From Fusibacter_A sp965140735 (GTDB taxonomy: Bacteria > Bacillota > Clostridia > Peptostreptococcales > Acidaminobacteraceae), in assembly GCA_965140735.1 (NCBI GenBank), contig OZ223306.1, positions 496,001 to 560,000 of the forward strand: a stretch of 64,000 nucleotides of DNA, written 5' to 3'. The position numbers and the translations under genes are program-made. A model generated the notes under the pieces. That model was not told where the DNA came from, did no database searches, and worked only from the letters and a program-made list of their open reading frames with translations. Below are positions 38,427 to 47,145 of the stretch, piece after piece. Position 1 is the first letter of the stretch, and each line of letters starts with the position of its first letter.

Positions 38427-38690
38427 GGAAATTGAATCGTTTAATCAAGGTGCTAACTCTTATTTAGTATTTAAGCTAAGAGGGAAAGAGGTTAAAGTCC
38501 TCTGCAGCCCCCGCTACTGTATATAGTGATGAAATCCAAGAATCCACTGAGAAATTGGGAAGGATGGAGAGTAAAGTGATCTATGAGCCAGGAAACCTGC
38601 CTTGATTTTGAAATAATCTACTTCGGAGGGAAGTCGGGTGATTTGAATTGAGTATACATTCAACACACGCATTTCTGCGTGTGTTTTTTT
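38427..38690 (+). promoter_or_regulatory. Adenosylcobalamin riboswitch with terminator
   Basis: The aptamer is closed by P1 AATCAAGG (38443-38450) / CCTTGATT (38600-38607). Between these are the class marks GGTGC, GGGAAAGAGGTTAAAGTCCTC, GCAGCCCCCGCTACTGTA and the B12 box GAGCCAGGAAACCTGCC (38585-38601). A kissing hairpin CTTCGGAGGGAAG follows, then the terminator ACACACGCA/TGCGTGTGT with eight T (38663-38690). Cobalamin binding should favour termination and shut off the downstream synthesis and uptake genes. Confidence 0.95.
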
Positions 38691-38698
38691 TATTAAAA

Positions 38699-38799
38699 CA
38701 ACAAGATTTGAGCCGAAAGCTGTGATGAGGAGTGTTCAACCTCAAACAGTGTCAGTGAAAATCGGTTTGAGGCATCGAGAGATGGCTCAAATGTTGTTG
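38699..38799 (+). repeat. ~100-bp repeat with inverted ends, copy 1
   Basis: Ends CAACAAGATTTGAGCC (38699-38714) and GGCTCAAATGTTGTTG (38784-38799) are inverted repeats matching at 15 of 16 positions. An inner stem CCTCAAAC (38740-38747) / GTTTGAGG (38765-38772) would form inside. It directly follows the riboswitch terminator T run and is tandem with copy 2. No coding capacity. Confidence 0.9.
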
Positions 38800-38800
38800 A

Positions 38801-38900
38801 AACAAGATTTGAGCCGAAAGCTGAGATGAGGGATGTTCAACCTCAAACAGTGTCAGTGAAAATCGGTTTGGGGCATCGAGAGATGGCTCAAATGTTGTTG
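38801..38900 (+). repeat. ~100-bp repeat with inverted ends, copy 2
   Basis: Tandem neighbour of copy 1, with four differences over ~95 bases. The inner stem CCTCAAAC (38841-38848) / GTTTGGGG (38866-38873) has an A-to-G change that keeps a U-G pair. It ends 50 bases before the cobQ start codon, so the cobQ message would carry both copies in its leader. Confidence 0.9.
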
Positions 38901-38950
38901 TTTTGCCCAAATAGGTCTAATGGGATTAGAGAGAGAAAAGTGAGGGTATT

Positions 38951-40462
38951 ATGGCTAAAAAATTGATGTTTCAAGGCACTGGTTCAACAGTGGGGAAAAG
39001 CTTGATCGTGGCTGCAATGTGTAGAATTTTAAATGATGAGGGTTACCGTGTGGCACCGTTTAAATCACAAAATATGGCTTTAAATTCTTTTATCACAAAA
39101 GATGGTAAAGAAATGGGACGTGCACAGGTGGTTCAGGCAGAAGCAGCTAGAGTTGAACCAGATGTTGCCATGAATCCGATTTTATTAAAACCGACCAGTT
39201 ACGTGGGGTCACAAATTATTTTAAATGGTCAAGTGTATAAAAATATGAAGGCCAGCGAATATTTTTCAAAAAAGGATTTTTTGATTCCGCATATTAGAAC
39301 TGCTTTTAATGACCTTAACCAAAATTATGATCTTATTCTTATAGAAGGTGCAGGTTCACCAGCAGAAATCAATCTTAGAAGCCGAGATATTGTCAACATG
39401 GGACTTGCTGAAATCGTTGATACAGATGTTATTCTAATTGGAGATGTGGACAAGGGCGGGGTATTTGCTTCAATATATGGCACTTATATGTTGCTTTCAG
39501 AATCTGAGAGATCACGTATTAAAGGATTTGTCATCAATAAATTTAGAGGGGATGTTGATCTTTTAGTCCCTGGGGTCAAAATGATTGAAGAGAAAATTGG
39601 GATTCCTTGTGTAGGGATCATTCCGTTTATTGAACAGCTCAAAATTGATGATGAAGACAGTGTTTCAGAACGGTTGCTTATGAAATCCGATAAACCAATT
39701 AAGGTAGGGGTTGTTAGATTACCTTATATGTCTAATTTTAGTGATTTTACTGTATTTGATATGGAACCAGATGTCAGTCTCGAGTATGTTACAACTGAAA
39801 GCGAGATAGAAGCATGTGATCTTTTAATTATTCCAGGGAGTAAAAATACTATTTTTGATATGCAGTTCCTTATTAAACATAAAATCAATCAAGCCATATA
39901 CAGATTTCATAAAGCTGAAAAGCCGATATTTGGGATTTGTGGTGGCTATCAAATATTAGGTAATAGCATTTCTGACCCAGACAGCGTAGAATCAGTTGAT
40001 CAAATGATTAATGGATTGGGCCTTTTAAATGTAGAAACAGTTATGGCAGTCGAAAAGACAACTGTACAAAGTGAAGCCAATATTCAAAATAATTATTTTG
40101 GGCTTACCACTAAAAACATGGCTATTAAAGGTTATGAAATTCACATGGGAGAGACAATTGCAAATGGTGATGATGTAGTGCCTTTTGCAGTTAATTATAA
40201 AGGTAATTTAGATGGTGCCATAGATGCATCTGGTAGAGTTATGGGCACATATTTTCATGGTATATTTGACAACGATAATTTTAGAAATATTATATTGAAT
40301 AAAATCAGAGCTCAAAAAGGCATTGATTCTGACGATATGGGGGATTCTTTTGAAGTTCTCAAAGACAGAGAATATGACCGGTTAGCTGAGCATGTTAAAA
40401 AATATATGGATATGACTTTGATCCAAAAATTTCTTGAGGAATCGAGGACATTAGATTGTTAG
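38951..40462 (+). CDS. cobQ: Cobyric acid synthase
   Basis: Glutamine- and ATP-dependent amidation of four carboxylates of adenosylcobyrinic diamide. The 503-residue protein has the N-terminal ATPase (MFQGTGSTVGKSLIVAAMCRIL, FKSQNMALNS, LILIEGAGSPAEINL, DKGGVFAS) and a C-terminal class I glutamine amidotransferase with nucleophile in IFGICGGYQILG and catalytic His in GTYFHGIFDN. First gene behind the riboswitch and the two repeats. Overlaps cbiB by 7 bases. Confidence 0.96.
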   Translation: MAKKLMFQGTGSTVGKSLIVAAMCRILNDEGYRVAPFKSQNMALNSFITKDGKEMGRAQVVQAEAARVEPDVAMNPILLKPTSYVGSQIILNGQVYKNMKASEYFSKKDFLIPHIRTAFNDLNQNYDLILIEGAGSPAEINLRSRDIVNMGLAEIVDTDVILIGDVDKGGVFASIYGTYMLLSESERSRIKGFVINKFRGDVDLLVPGVKMIEEKIGIPCVGIIPFIEQLKIDDEDSVSERLLMKSDKPIKVGVVRLPYMSNFSDFTVFDMEPDVSLEYVTTESEIEACDLLIIPGSKNTIFDMQFLIKHKINQAIYRFHKAEKPIFGICGGYQILGNSISDPDSVESVDQMINGLGLLNVETVMAVEKTTVQSEANIQNNYFGLTTKNMAIKGYEIHMGETIANGDDVVPFAVNYKGNLDGAIDASGRVMGTYFHGIFDNDNFRNIILNKIRAQKGIDSDDMGDSFEVLKDREYDRLAEHVKKYMDMTLIQKFLEESRTLDC

Positions 40463-41421
40463 TTAATATCGGAATTGCAGTCCTTTTGGACTGGTTAGTT
40501 GGTGATCCTCCTAATTGGCCGCATCCAGTTAGGTTTATAGGGTGGTTAATCAGTAATTTTGAAAAGTTGGTTAGACGTTTTTCAAAAAACCTCTATGTTG
40601 GCGGGTTTATATTAATGTTCTTAACTGTATCAACAGTTTTGACTTTATATATACTTGTTGCATCTGTTTGCCACCCTTATTTTTTAAAAATTCTAAATAT
40701 TTATTTATTATATACTTGTCTCGCCTGTAAATGTTTAAAAGATGAAGCCATCAAAGTTAAAAAACTAATTCAGTCAGATCAGATTGAAGCTTCTAGAAAA
40801 GAATTAAGCTATTTAGTGGGTAGAGATACAGATACTTTAACAGAAGAACAAGTTTTAAGAGGGATTATTGAGACGGTTTCAGAGAACACAGTAGATGGTA
40901 TCTTGGCACCTCTTTTTTACATGCTTGTGGGAAGCCTGTTTGTGTTTAATGGCATATCATTAGCGGTAATCTTAGCACTTCTTTATAAAAGTGTAAATAC
41001 GCTAGATTCCATGGTGGGGTATATGCAAGCACCTTATAGAGAAATCGGTATGATATCGGCTAAAACGGATGATCTCTTGAATTTTATACCAGCAAGAGTA
41101 GGGGCTGTTCTTATGCTTTTGGCTGGTATTTTTTTGAGATTGGATTTAAAAAATGGTTTTAACATGATGATAAGAGATCATGCAAATCATAAAAGTCCAA
41201 ACTGTGGGTATCCTGAATCCGTTACTGCGGGATTACTTGGGATTCAACTTGGTGGCACCAATATTTATTTTGGTGAACAGGTTTATAAACCGACTATTGG
41301 TGAAAAAATAAGAGCTTTTGAAGTTGTTGATATTGATAAATCGGTGCAAATCATGTATGTTTCTGAGAGTATTTTGCTACTATTAGGTGGCCTTTTGGCA
41401 ACGATAAGTTCGTTAAATTAG
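40456..41421 (+). CDS. cbiB: Adenosylcobinamide-phosphate synthase, membrane protein
   Basis: Joins (R)-1-aminopropan-2-ol phosphate to cobyric acid. The 321-residue integral membrane protein starts with the family form IAVLLDWLVGDPPNWPHPVRFIGWLI and has VSENTVDGILAPLFYM and DHANHKSPNCGYPESVTAGLLGIQLGG. The start is TTG 40456, inside the cobQ 3' end, with GAGGA 9 bases upstream; no ATG nearby would keep the conserved N-terminus. Confidence 0.95.
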   Translation: MLVNIGIAVLLDWLVGDPPNWPHPVRFIGWLISNFEKLVRRFSKNLYVGGFILMFLTVSTVLTLYILVASVCHPYFLKILNIYLLYTCLACKCLKDEAIKVKKLIQSDQIEASRKELSYLVGRDTDTLTEEQVLRGIIETVSENTVDGILAPLFYMLVGSLFVFNGISLAVILALLYKSVNTLDSMVGYMQAPYREIGMISAKTDDLLNFIPARVGAVLMLLAGIFLRLDLKNGFNMMIRDHANHKSPNCGYPESVTAGLLGIQLGGTNIYFGEQVYKPTIGEKIRAFEVVDIDKSVQIMYVSESILLLLGGLLATISSLN

Positions 41422-41474
41422 AGACGCATGAATATGTTTCGGTGTAGAGTTGGCTATAAGAAGTAGGAGGTAAT

Positions 41475-42569
41475 ATGAATTTTCATGGGGGCTATTTTGG
41501 AAAAAAAGGAATGATGGATTTTAGTGTCAATGTGCCGCCACTTCCATATCCAGACGGTTTAAAAGAATTAATATTTGAAACGTTTGATGAACTCCGAAAA
41601 TACCCTGAAATCGATGGCATTTCAGCACGCGATGCAATAGCTCTTAAAACAGGATTTAAATCCAACGAGATTATTTTAGGCAATGGTGCTACGGAACTAA
41701 TATACTTATATTCGAGAAGTGTTGGTGTTTCAAAAGCGCTTATACTTGAACCCACTTTCACAGAGTATAGGCGTGCACTTGAACTGAATCAAATTGAAGT
41801 GCATACTTTCTCGCTCCTTGATTTTGTAAAATCAGAAGAGGGGGTGTTATCTGTAGATATGGATGATACAACATTGTTAACACAAATTATCGAGAAAATT
41901 GTAAAGCAAAAGATTGAACTACTTGTATTATGCAATCCAAACAATCCAACAGGTCATCTTTATTCACGTGAGTTTATCAATAAGATAATAGAGGGTGTAA
42001 ATAATCCAACTTTTAAAGTGTTTATCGATGAGTCTTTTTTGGATTTTGTATCATCCGATAAATTAGAAAGGTGTCATCTGGAAGCTTCTGATTTGAAGTC
42101 TGTTTTTTTATTGAGATCTATGACGAAGAATTTTGAAGTACCTGGCTTAAGAATTGGTTATGGTTTAAGTGATTTTGAGACAATTGAAAAAATGAAATGC
42201 TACAAAGAACCTTGGTCTCTAAATGCATTTGCACTTAAGGCAATCCCTTTTTTAATGAATCAGGAGCATCATATTAACCTCATAAAAAAATGGTGTCAAG
42301 AAGAATCTGACTTTATCAGCGAACAATTAGCCAGGGTAAAAGGATTGTGTTTTTACAAAGGTGAGGCTAATTATATCTTAATTAAAATTCCAGATTTTAT
42401 GAACGAAACTTTTTTTGACCAAATGTTAGAGCGTAAGATTTATCTGAGAAAATGTGAAGACTTTATAGGACTTGGTAAATCCTATTATAGAATTGCTATA
42501 AGGGAAAGAATTGAAAATAAAATAATGGTGAATGCCATCAAGGAGGTTTTCAGTGAATATAAAGTATAG
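41475..42569 (+). CDS. cobD: Aminotransferase-fold enzyme, probable L-threonine-O-3-phosphate decarboxylase
   Basis: PLP enzyme of 364 residues, fold type I like histidinol-phosphate aminotransferase. The PLP lysine is in SMTKNFEVPGLRIGYGL; LCNPNNPTGHLYS and the N-terminal HGGYFGKKGMMDFSVNVPPLPYP (cf. HGG...DFSANINP of CobD) are seen. Position in the cobalamin operon between cbiB and the uptake genes supports the decarboxylase role that makes aminopropanol phosphate for CbiB. By sequence alone a HisC-like aminotransferase cannot be excluded. AGGAGG precedes ATG. Confidence 0.85.
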   Translation: MNFHGGYFGKKGMMDFSVNVPPLPYPDGLKELIFETFDELRKYPEIDGISARDAIALKTGFKSNEIILGNGATELIYLYSRSVGVSKALILEPTFTEYRRALELNQIEVHTFSLLDFVKSEEGVLSVDMDDTTLLTQIIEKIVKQKIELLVLCNPNNPTGHLYSREFINKIIEGVNNPTFKVFIDESFLDFVSSDKLERCHLEASDLKSVFLLRSMTKNFEVPGLRIGYGLSDFETIEKMKCYKEPWSLNAFALKAIPFLMNQEHHINLIKKWCQEESDFISEQLARVKGLCFYKGEANYILIKIPDFMNETFFDQMLERKIYLRKCEDFIGLGKSYYRIAIRERIENKIMVNAIKEVFSEYKV

Positions 42570-43800
42570 AAAATTTGGATGCTTGTTACTCGTTTTAGTG
42601 ATGCTTATTAGTATGAATGCATTGTCATTCGCATCATCAGTTAATGTTAACGGTGATGATAAAATATTGACTACAGAAATAAAAAATGGAAGAGCTTATA
42701 TTTCTATTGATGATTTGAAGGCTTTTGGTTTTAATACAGAGGTCAAAGGGCAAATGATTAGTGTTAAAAACAGTGCTGTAAGTTTTACATTTTATAGAGA
42801 TACCAATAAAGTAAATGTAAATGACGCTGCGATGTCATTAGATTCTAAAATATATACGAGAAATGGTGTGCCGTATATTCCAATGAAATTTTTCTTTGAA
42901 ACATTGAATTATAAAGTAGGATGGTCCTCTGAGACAAAGCAAGTGACTTTGTATAAATTGGGTGATGAAAAGTTTCCAATAGTAATCGGTGACGGAGATG
43001 TGCATTATAAATTTGAGAAACCTGCTAAACGTGTGGTCTCATTGGCGCCTTCTGTAACAGAGATTTTATTTGCAATTGGTGCTGGTGATACGCTTGTGGG
43101 CAGAACGATCTATTGTGATTATCCTGCAGAGTCTAAGAGCGTCCAAACGGTTGGAACACTTTATGAACCAGACTTGGAAGGAATTCTAGATTTAGAACCA
43201 GAAGTTGTGATTGCGGCAACACATATGAATGAAGATGTCCTTAAAACTTTGACAAGTGCTAAAATTCAAATTTTAACTCAAAAATCTCCAAGTAAGATTA
43301 ATGAAATATACACTTTTATTTCAAAGCTAGGGGCACTTGTCGATCATAAATATGAAGCGCGAGCTTTAGTTTCATCATTAAAACTTAAAGAAGACCGTGT
43401 TAAGCAGACTGTTGCTTTGATTCCAAGATCTGAACGCAAAACGGTTTATTATGTCGTTGGTACTGGTAAAAAAGAATATACGGCTGGTAATGGCACATTT
43501 ATCAACGAAGTATTACAGGCTGCGGGCGGGATAAATGTCGCTACAGACGTTGATGGTTGGTCGTATAGTCTAGAAAAGTTGATTGAGCACAATCCAAACT
43601 ATTTACTTGGAGAGAGTTACAATTATGATACAATGATAGAAAGTAGCAATTACAATAATTTAGAAGCACTCCAAAAGAATCATTATATTAAGATTGACAG
43701 TAATATCTTTTCTAGACCAGGACCACGTGTGATTGATTTGGGGTTAAAACAAATCATTCATGAGCTCTATCCAGAGTATGAAAGTCATCTAAACTATTAG
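42553..43800 (+). CDS. btuF: Corrinoid ABC transporter binding protein fused to a copper-amine-oxidase-type domain
   Basis: Exported substrate-binding protein of 415 residues. GTG 42553 is chosen because AAGGAGG ends 6 bases before it; the gene overlaps cobD by 17 bases. Domains: signal peptide (~1-28), a copper amine oxidase N-terminal-like domain (~35-140: NGRAYISIDDLKAFGF, NGVPYIPMKFFFETLNYKVGWSSETKQVTLYKL), then a BtuF/FecB-like binding fold (KRVVSLAPSVTEILFAIGAGDTLVGRT ... EPDLEGILDLEPEVVIAATH). There is no lipobox; the extra domain may anchor it to the cell wall. Corrinoid specificity is inferred from the operon and riboswitch. Confidence 0.88.
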   Translation: MNIKYRKFGCLLLVLVMLISMNALSFASSVNVNGDDKILTTEIKNGRAYISIDDLKAFGFNTEVKGQMISVKNSAVSFTFYRDTNKVNVNDAAMSLDSKIYTRNGVPYIPMKFFFETLNYKVGWSSETKQVTLYKLGDEKFPIVIGDGDVHYKFEKPAKRVVSLAPSVTEILFAIGAGDTLVGRTIYCDYPAESKSVQTVGTLYEPDLEGILDLEPEVVIAATHMNEDVLKTLTSAKIQILTQKSPSKINEIYTFISKLGALVDHKYEARALVSSLKLKEDRVKQTVALIPRSERKTVYYVVGTGKKEYTAGNGTFINEVLQAAGGINVATDVDGWSYSLEKLIEHNPNYLLGESYNYDTMIESSNYNNLEALQKNHYIKIDSNIFSRPGPRVIDLGLKQIIHELYPEYESHLNY

Positions 43801-43927
43801 AAAAAGGAGTACTGCAGACGTTGAATTAAATTGTATGATAAAGACGTATAAAAGTCGCTTTATTTTAGAGTGCTTACTTGAAGTTCGTATCAATCCAAAT
43901 TGATTTAACGCATATGGGTATAAAATT
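43801..43927 (+). other. Gap inside the cobalamin operon
   Basis: 127 bases separate btuF and btuC, in contrast to tight spacing elsewhere in the operon. AAAAAGGAG right after btuF is not followed by a usable frame (TTG-AAT-TAA). A 22-codon frame from 43835 lacks a ribosome site. A small inverted repeat ATCAAT/ATTGAT lies at 43890-43905. I see no gene; it may be the remains of one. Confidence 0.45.
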
Positions 43928-45004
43928 ATGAATTTTATTGAAAGACGAAAATGGAACCGATTGTATATCGGGGTTCTATTGTGTATATTATTAGGCGTAA
44001 ATTTTTTTGCCATCACTCAGGGGTCTGTTAAGATCCCTTTGGGTGATGTTTTTCGCGTTTTTGTTCATCATATAAAATATTTTTTTATGAGTCATTTAGG
44101 ATATACTGTAGACATGAGTGATATCAGTGATATAAAGACATCTCATATTTTTATTGTTGAAAATATTAGATTGCCAAGGATTATAATGGCAAGTATTGTC
44201 GGAGGGGTGTTATCCATAGTAGGTGCCTCATTTCAAGCTATCTTTAAAAATCCAATGGCAGATCCCTTTGTGATGGGTGTTTCGTCAGGGGCTGCTTTTG
44301 GAGCTACCATGGGCATTGCGTTTGGATTGACGACAAATCTATTTGGGTTTGGAACAATTTCAACTTTGGCTTTTTTAGGGGCATTAGGCACTGTTATAAT
44401 TGTCTATTCGCTTGCAAGGGTAGGTACTCGGATATCAACAACCAGTATCCTTTTGGCTGGAATTGTTATGAATTCACTGCTGACATCGATCATATCACTT
44501 GTGATGATCATTAATCAAGATGATATTGCTAGAATTGTGACATGGACGATGGGCAGTTTTAATGCTGCATCATGGGATCAAATTGCTAAAATATTGATCC
44601 CCTCACTTATTGGCTTTATACTTTTGATGCTAAAATCAAGAGATCTAAATGCAATTGTCATGGGTGAAGAAGATGCTAAAAATATGGGCGTTAATGTTGA
44701 ACTTACCAAGAAACTTATATTGATTTATGCTTCTTTTCTCATTGCATTCTCTGTTGCGGTGAGTGGTATTATTGGATTTGTAGGATTGATTATACCGCAT
44801 TTATTTAGGATTGTTTTTGGTGCAGATCATCGTACACTTTTGCCTGTATCTTTTTTTGGGGGCGCGATATTCCTCACGATTTCGGATACTTTGGCTCGAA
44901 GTTTAGTTCCCAACATGGAGATACCTGTAGGTATTGTAACTGCAGTATTTGGTGGACCTTTCTTTTTATATTTGCTCAGTAAAAATAAAAAGAATATGGC
45001 ATAG
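43928..45004 (+). CDS. btuC: Corrinoid ABC transporter permease (FecCD family)
   Basis: Membrane subunit of the uptake system, 358 residues with about nine to ten helices. Family marks are RLPRIIMASIVGGVLSIVGASFQAIFKNPMADPFVMGVSSGAAFGA, a GEEDAKNMGVNVE coupling helix and VSGIIGFVGLIIPHLFRIVFGADHRTLLPVSFFGGA. The ribosome site ahead of ATG 43928 is weak (ATGGGT), unusual for this operon. The ATPase follows after 9 bases. Confidence 0.93.
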   Translation: MNFIERRKWNRLYIGVLLCILLGVNFFAITQGSVKIPLGDVFRVFVHHIKYFFMSHLGYTVDMSDISDIKTSHIFIVENIRLPRIIMASIVGGVLSIVGASFQAIFKNPMADPFVMGVSSGAAFGATMGIAFGLTTNLFGFGTISTLAFLGALGTVIIVYSLARVGTRISTTSILLAGIVMNSLLTSIISLVMIINQDDIARIVTWTMGSFNAASWDQIAKILIPSLIGFILLMLKSRDLNAIVMGEEDAKNMGVNVELTKKLILIYASFLIAFSVAVSGIIGFVGLIIPHLFRIVFGADHRTLLPVSFFGGAIFLTISDTLARSLVPNMEIPVGIVTAVFGGPFFLYLLSKNKKNMA

Positions 45005-45013
45005 GAGGGAAAC

Positions 45014-45790
45014 ATGGTTGCAGCAATTCAAATAGAAAATTTAAAGTTCAAATACGATGAAGAAGATGTTTTAAAATACATCAATCTTCATGTGCCTAAG
45101 GGCAGTTTTGTCAGTATTTTAGGACCAAATGGTTCTGGGAAGACAACACTTTTAAAAAACGTCTGTCATCTTTTAAAACCTTATGAAGGTAAAGTGGTTA
45201 TAAGTGATCAATTGGTCGAGCGCTTTAAGAGTAAAGACCTTGCTAAGGAAATGGCTGTGGTACACCAAGGTGCTAATACAGAATTTGATTTTAATGTGGA
45301 AGATGTTGTTCTAATGGGGCGGTTTCCCTACATTAGAAAATTTCAATCTGAATCCCTTGAAGATATTGCTATTGCCACAGAGTCTATGAAGAAAACTTCC
45401 ACATTGCATTTAAAACACAAGACGATCAAGGGAATAAGTGGTGGTGAAAGACAGCGTGTTATGATTGCCAGAGCATTGACTCAAGAACCTCAAATATTAC
45501 TTTTAGATGAACCCATCTCACATCTAGATATCAAATATCAATTGGAGATTATGAAACTATGTAAATCGCTCAATGTAGAAAATCATCTTACAATAATAAC
45601 CACATTACATGACATCAATTTAGCAACACGTTTTTCAGATTATATTATTCTGATGAATCATGGTGAAATTGTGGAGATTGGAAAGCCGTTTGAGGTAATG
45701 ACAAAAGAGAACATCAAAAACGTATATGAGGTGGACGTAGAAATCGTTCATATGGATCAATTTGAAAATCCAATGATTGTACCGATTTGA
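45014..45790 (+). CDS. btuD: Corrinoid ABC transporter ATPase
   Basis: 258-residue ATPase energising BtuC. Walker A GPNGSGKTTLL, signature ISGGERQRVMIARAL, Walker B ILLLDEPISHLD and the H-loop TTLHDINLA are all present. AGGAGG 7 bases before ATG. FecCDE-type siderophore ATPases look alike; the B12-regulated operon supports corrinoid transport. Confidence 0.93.
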   Translation: MVAAIQIENLKFKYDEEDVLKYINLHVPKGSFVSILGPNGSGKTTLLKNVCHLLKPYEGKVVISDQLVERFKSKDLAKEMAVVHQGANTEFDFNVEDVVLMGRFPYIRKFQSESLEDIAIATESMKKTSTLHLKHKTIKGISGGERQRVMIARALTQEPQILLLDEPISHLDIKYQLEIMKLCKSLNVENHLTIITTLHDINLATRFSDYIILMNHGEIVEIGKPFEVMTKENIKNVYEVDVEIVHMDQFENPMIVPI

Positions 45791-45836
45791 TGAAGAACGA
45801 GGCATAAAAAGTAAAGCATAATATTCAGGAGGCAAA

Positions 45837-46397
45837 ATGAGTCAGATTATCTTTGTAACAGGTGGGGCAAGAAGTGGAAAAAGTACATTTGCAGAGCAAA
45901 CTGTAAAAGCCTTTGGTGAGAAGATCATCTATGTTGCCACAGCGATACCCTTCGATGATGGTATGAAAGATCGCATCAGAAAACATAAAGAGAGTAGGCC
46001 CGATAATTGGACTACGATTGAGGCTTTTAAAGATTTTGATCAACATTTTAGCACGAATATTGTCAAAGCATCAGATGGCATTATTTTTGACTGTATTACT
46101 GTAATGGTGACGAATTTGATGATGGAACCAAAAGTTGATTTTGAAATGGTGGATATGACTTTTGTCAATGATCTTGAACAGAAGATTCAGGATGAAGTAG
46201 ATCGATTAATTGCAGTTGTACGCAAACTGGATTTAAACATCGTCATTGTCTCCAATGAAGTAGGATTAGGTCTTGTTCCTTTTTATAAAATGGGGAATTT
46301 CTTTAGAGATATTGCGGGCAGAATTAACCAAAAAATTGCTTCAGAAGCAGATGCAGTTTACTTTACAGTATCTGGTATTCCTATGAAGATCAAATAG
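45837..46397 (+). CDS. cobU: Adenosylcobinamide kinase / guanylyltransferase
   Basis: Bifunctional enzyme that phosphorylates adenosylcobinamide and makes AdoCbi-GDP. The 186-residue protein has the P-loop FVTGGARSGKSTFAE, YVATAIPFDDGMKDRIRKHKESRPDNWTTIE with the guanylylated His of the RI..H segment, FDCITVMVTNLM and VSNEVGLGLVP. AGGAGG precedes ATG. Allows cobinamide salvage as well as de novo synthesis. Confidence 0.95.
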   Translation: MSQIIFVTGGARSGKSTFAEQTVKAFGEKIIYVATAIPFDDGMKDRIRKHKESRPDNWTTIEAFKDFDQHFSTNIVKASDGIIFDCITVMVTNLMMEPKVDFEMVDMTFVNDLEQKIQDEVDRLIAVVRKLDLNIVIVSNEVGLGLVPFYKMGNFFRDIAGRINQKIASEADAVYFTVSGIPMKIK

Positions 46398-46406
46398 GGG
46401 GGGAAT

Positions 46407-47129
46407 ATGAACGCATTTTTATTAATGTTGTCCTTTTTTACGCGAATTCCAGTGGGACATCAAGTGGATTATTCAGATGAACTCTATAAAAAAAGCATCT
46501 TATATTTTCCCTATATAGGGTTTATAATAGGCGTGATTTCAGCCCTGCCACTTTGGTTACTCCACAGCACTTCTCAGGGCGTAAAAAGTATTCTTGTGAT
46601 TTTGCTTTACTTATTAATAAGTGGTGGTATTCATCTCGATGGTTTAGCGGACTCAATGGATGGTTTATTTAGCGGTAGGGAAAAAGCGCGGATTCTTGAG
46701 ATCATGAAGGATTCGAGAATTGGTAGTTTTGGTGTGATTGGTTTAGTCCTTTATTTTTTAATATTCTATCAATGTGCTTCTGAGTTAATGCCTATTTTTA
46801 TTGTTTTAATGCCGTTTGTTGGCAAAAGTGCCGCTGTATTTACTGCAGGTTACAGTCAATACGCAAGAGTATCACCAGGAATGGGAACGATACTTATAGA
46901 AAGTCATAATTCAAGAACATCTTTAGAGATCTTACTGATCAATTTAGTTATTGCCTTTCTTGCTCTTGGTTTTGAGGGGGTAATTATAGTTGGATTAACG
47001 TTTATGATAGCTTTTTTCTTAATGAAATGGATACATGGTAAAATTGGAGGCATGACAGGAGACACGATAGGCTTTGTTGTGGAAGTGTGTCAAATGACGT
47101 TTCTTATATTATCGGTAATAATATATTAA
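46407..47129 (+). CDS. cobS: Adenosylcobinamide-GDP ribazoletransferase (cobalamin synthase)
   Basis: Polytopic membrane enzyme of 240 residues attaching the lower ligand riboside. Family marks are FFTRIPVGHQVDYSDELYKKSILYFPYIGFIIG, GGIHLDGLADSMDGLFSGREKARILEIMKDSRIGSFGVIGL (metal-binding DG-D) and the KIGGMTGDTIGFVVE C-terminal signature. GGGGGG precedes ATG 46407. Confidence 0.95.
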   Translation: MNAFLLMLSFFTRIPVGHQVDYSDELYKKSILYFPYIGFIIGVISALPLWLLHSTSQGVKSILVILLYLLISGGIHLDGLADSMDGLFSGREKARILEIMKDSRIGSFGVIGLVLYFLIFYQCASELMPIFIVLMPFVGKSAAVFTAGYSQYARVSPGMGTILIESHNSRTSLEILLINLVIAFLALGFEGVIIVGLTFMIAFFLMKWIHGKIGGMTGDTIGFVVEVCQMTFLILSVIIY

Positions 47130-47145
47130 AAGTGAGGATGTACAA

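Noticed and set aside
38699..38900. Complete insertion sequence
   Set aside because: The element is ~100 bp and non-coding; no transposase frame is near either site.
38695..38903. CRISPR array
   Set aside because: Only two adjacent ~100-bp units without spacers and with inverted ends; no cas genes in the window.
43835..43903. 22-codon frame between btuF and btuC
   Set aside because: No ribosome site before the ATG; length within chance expectation.
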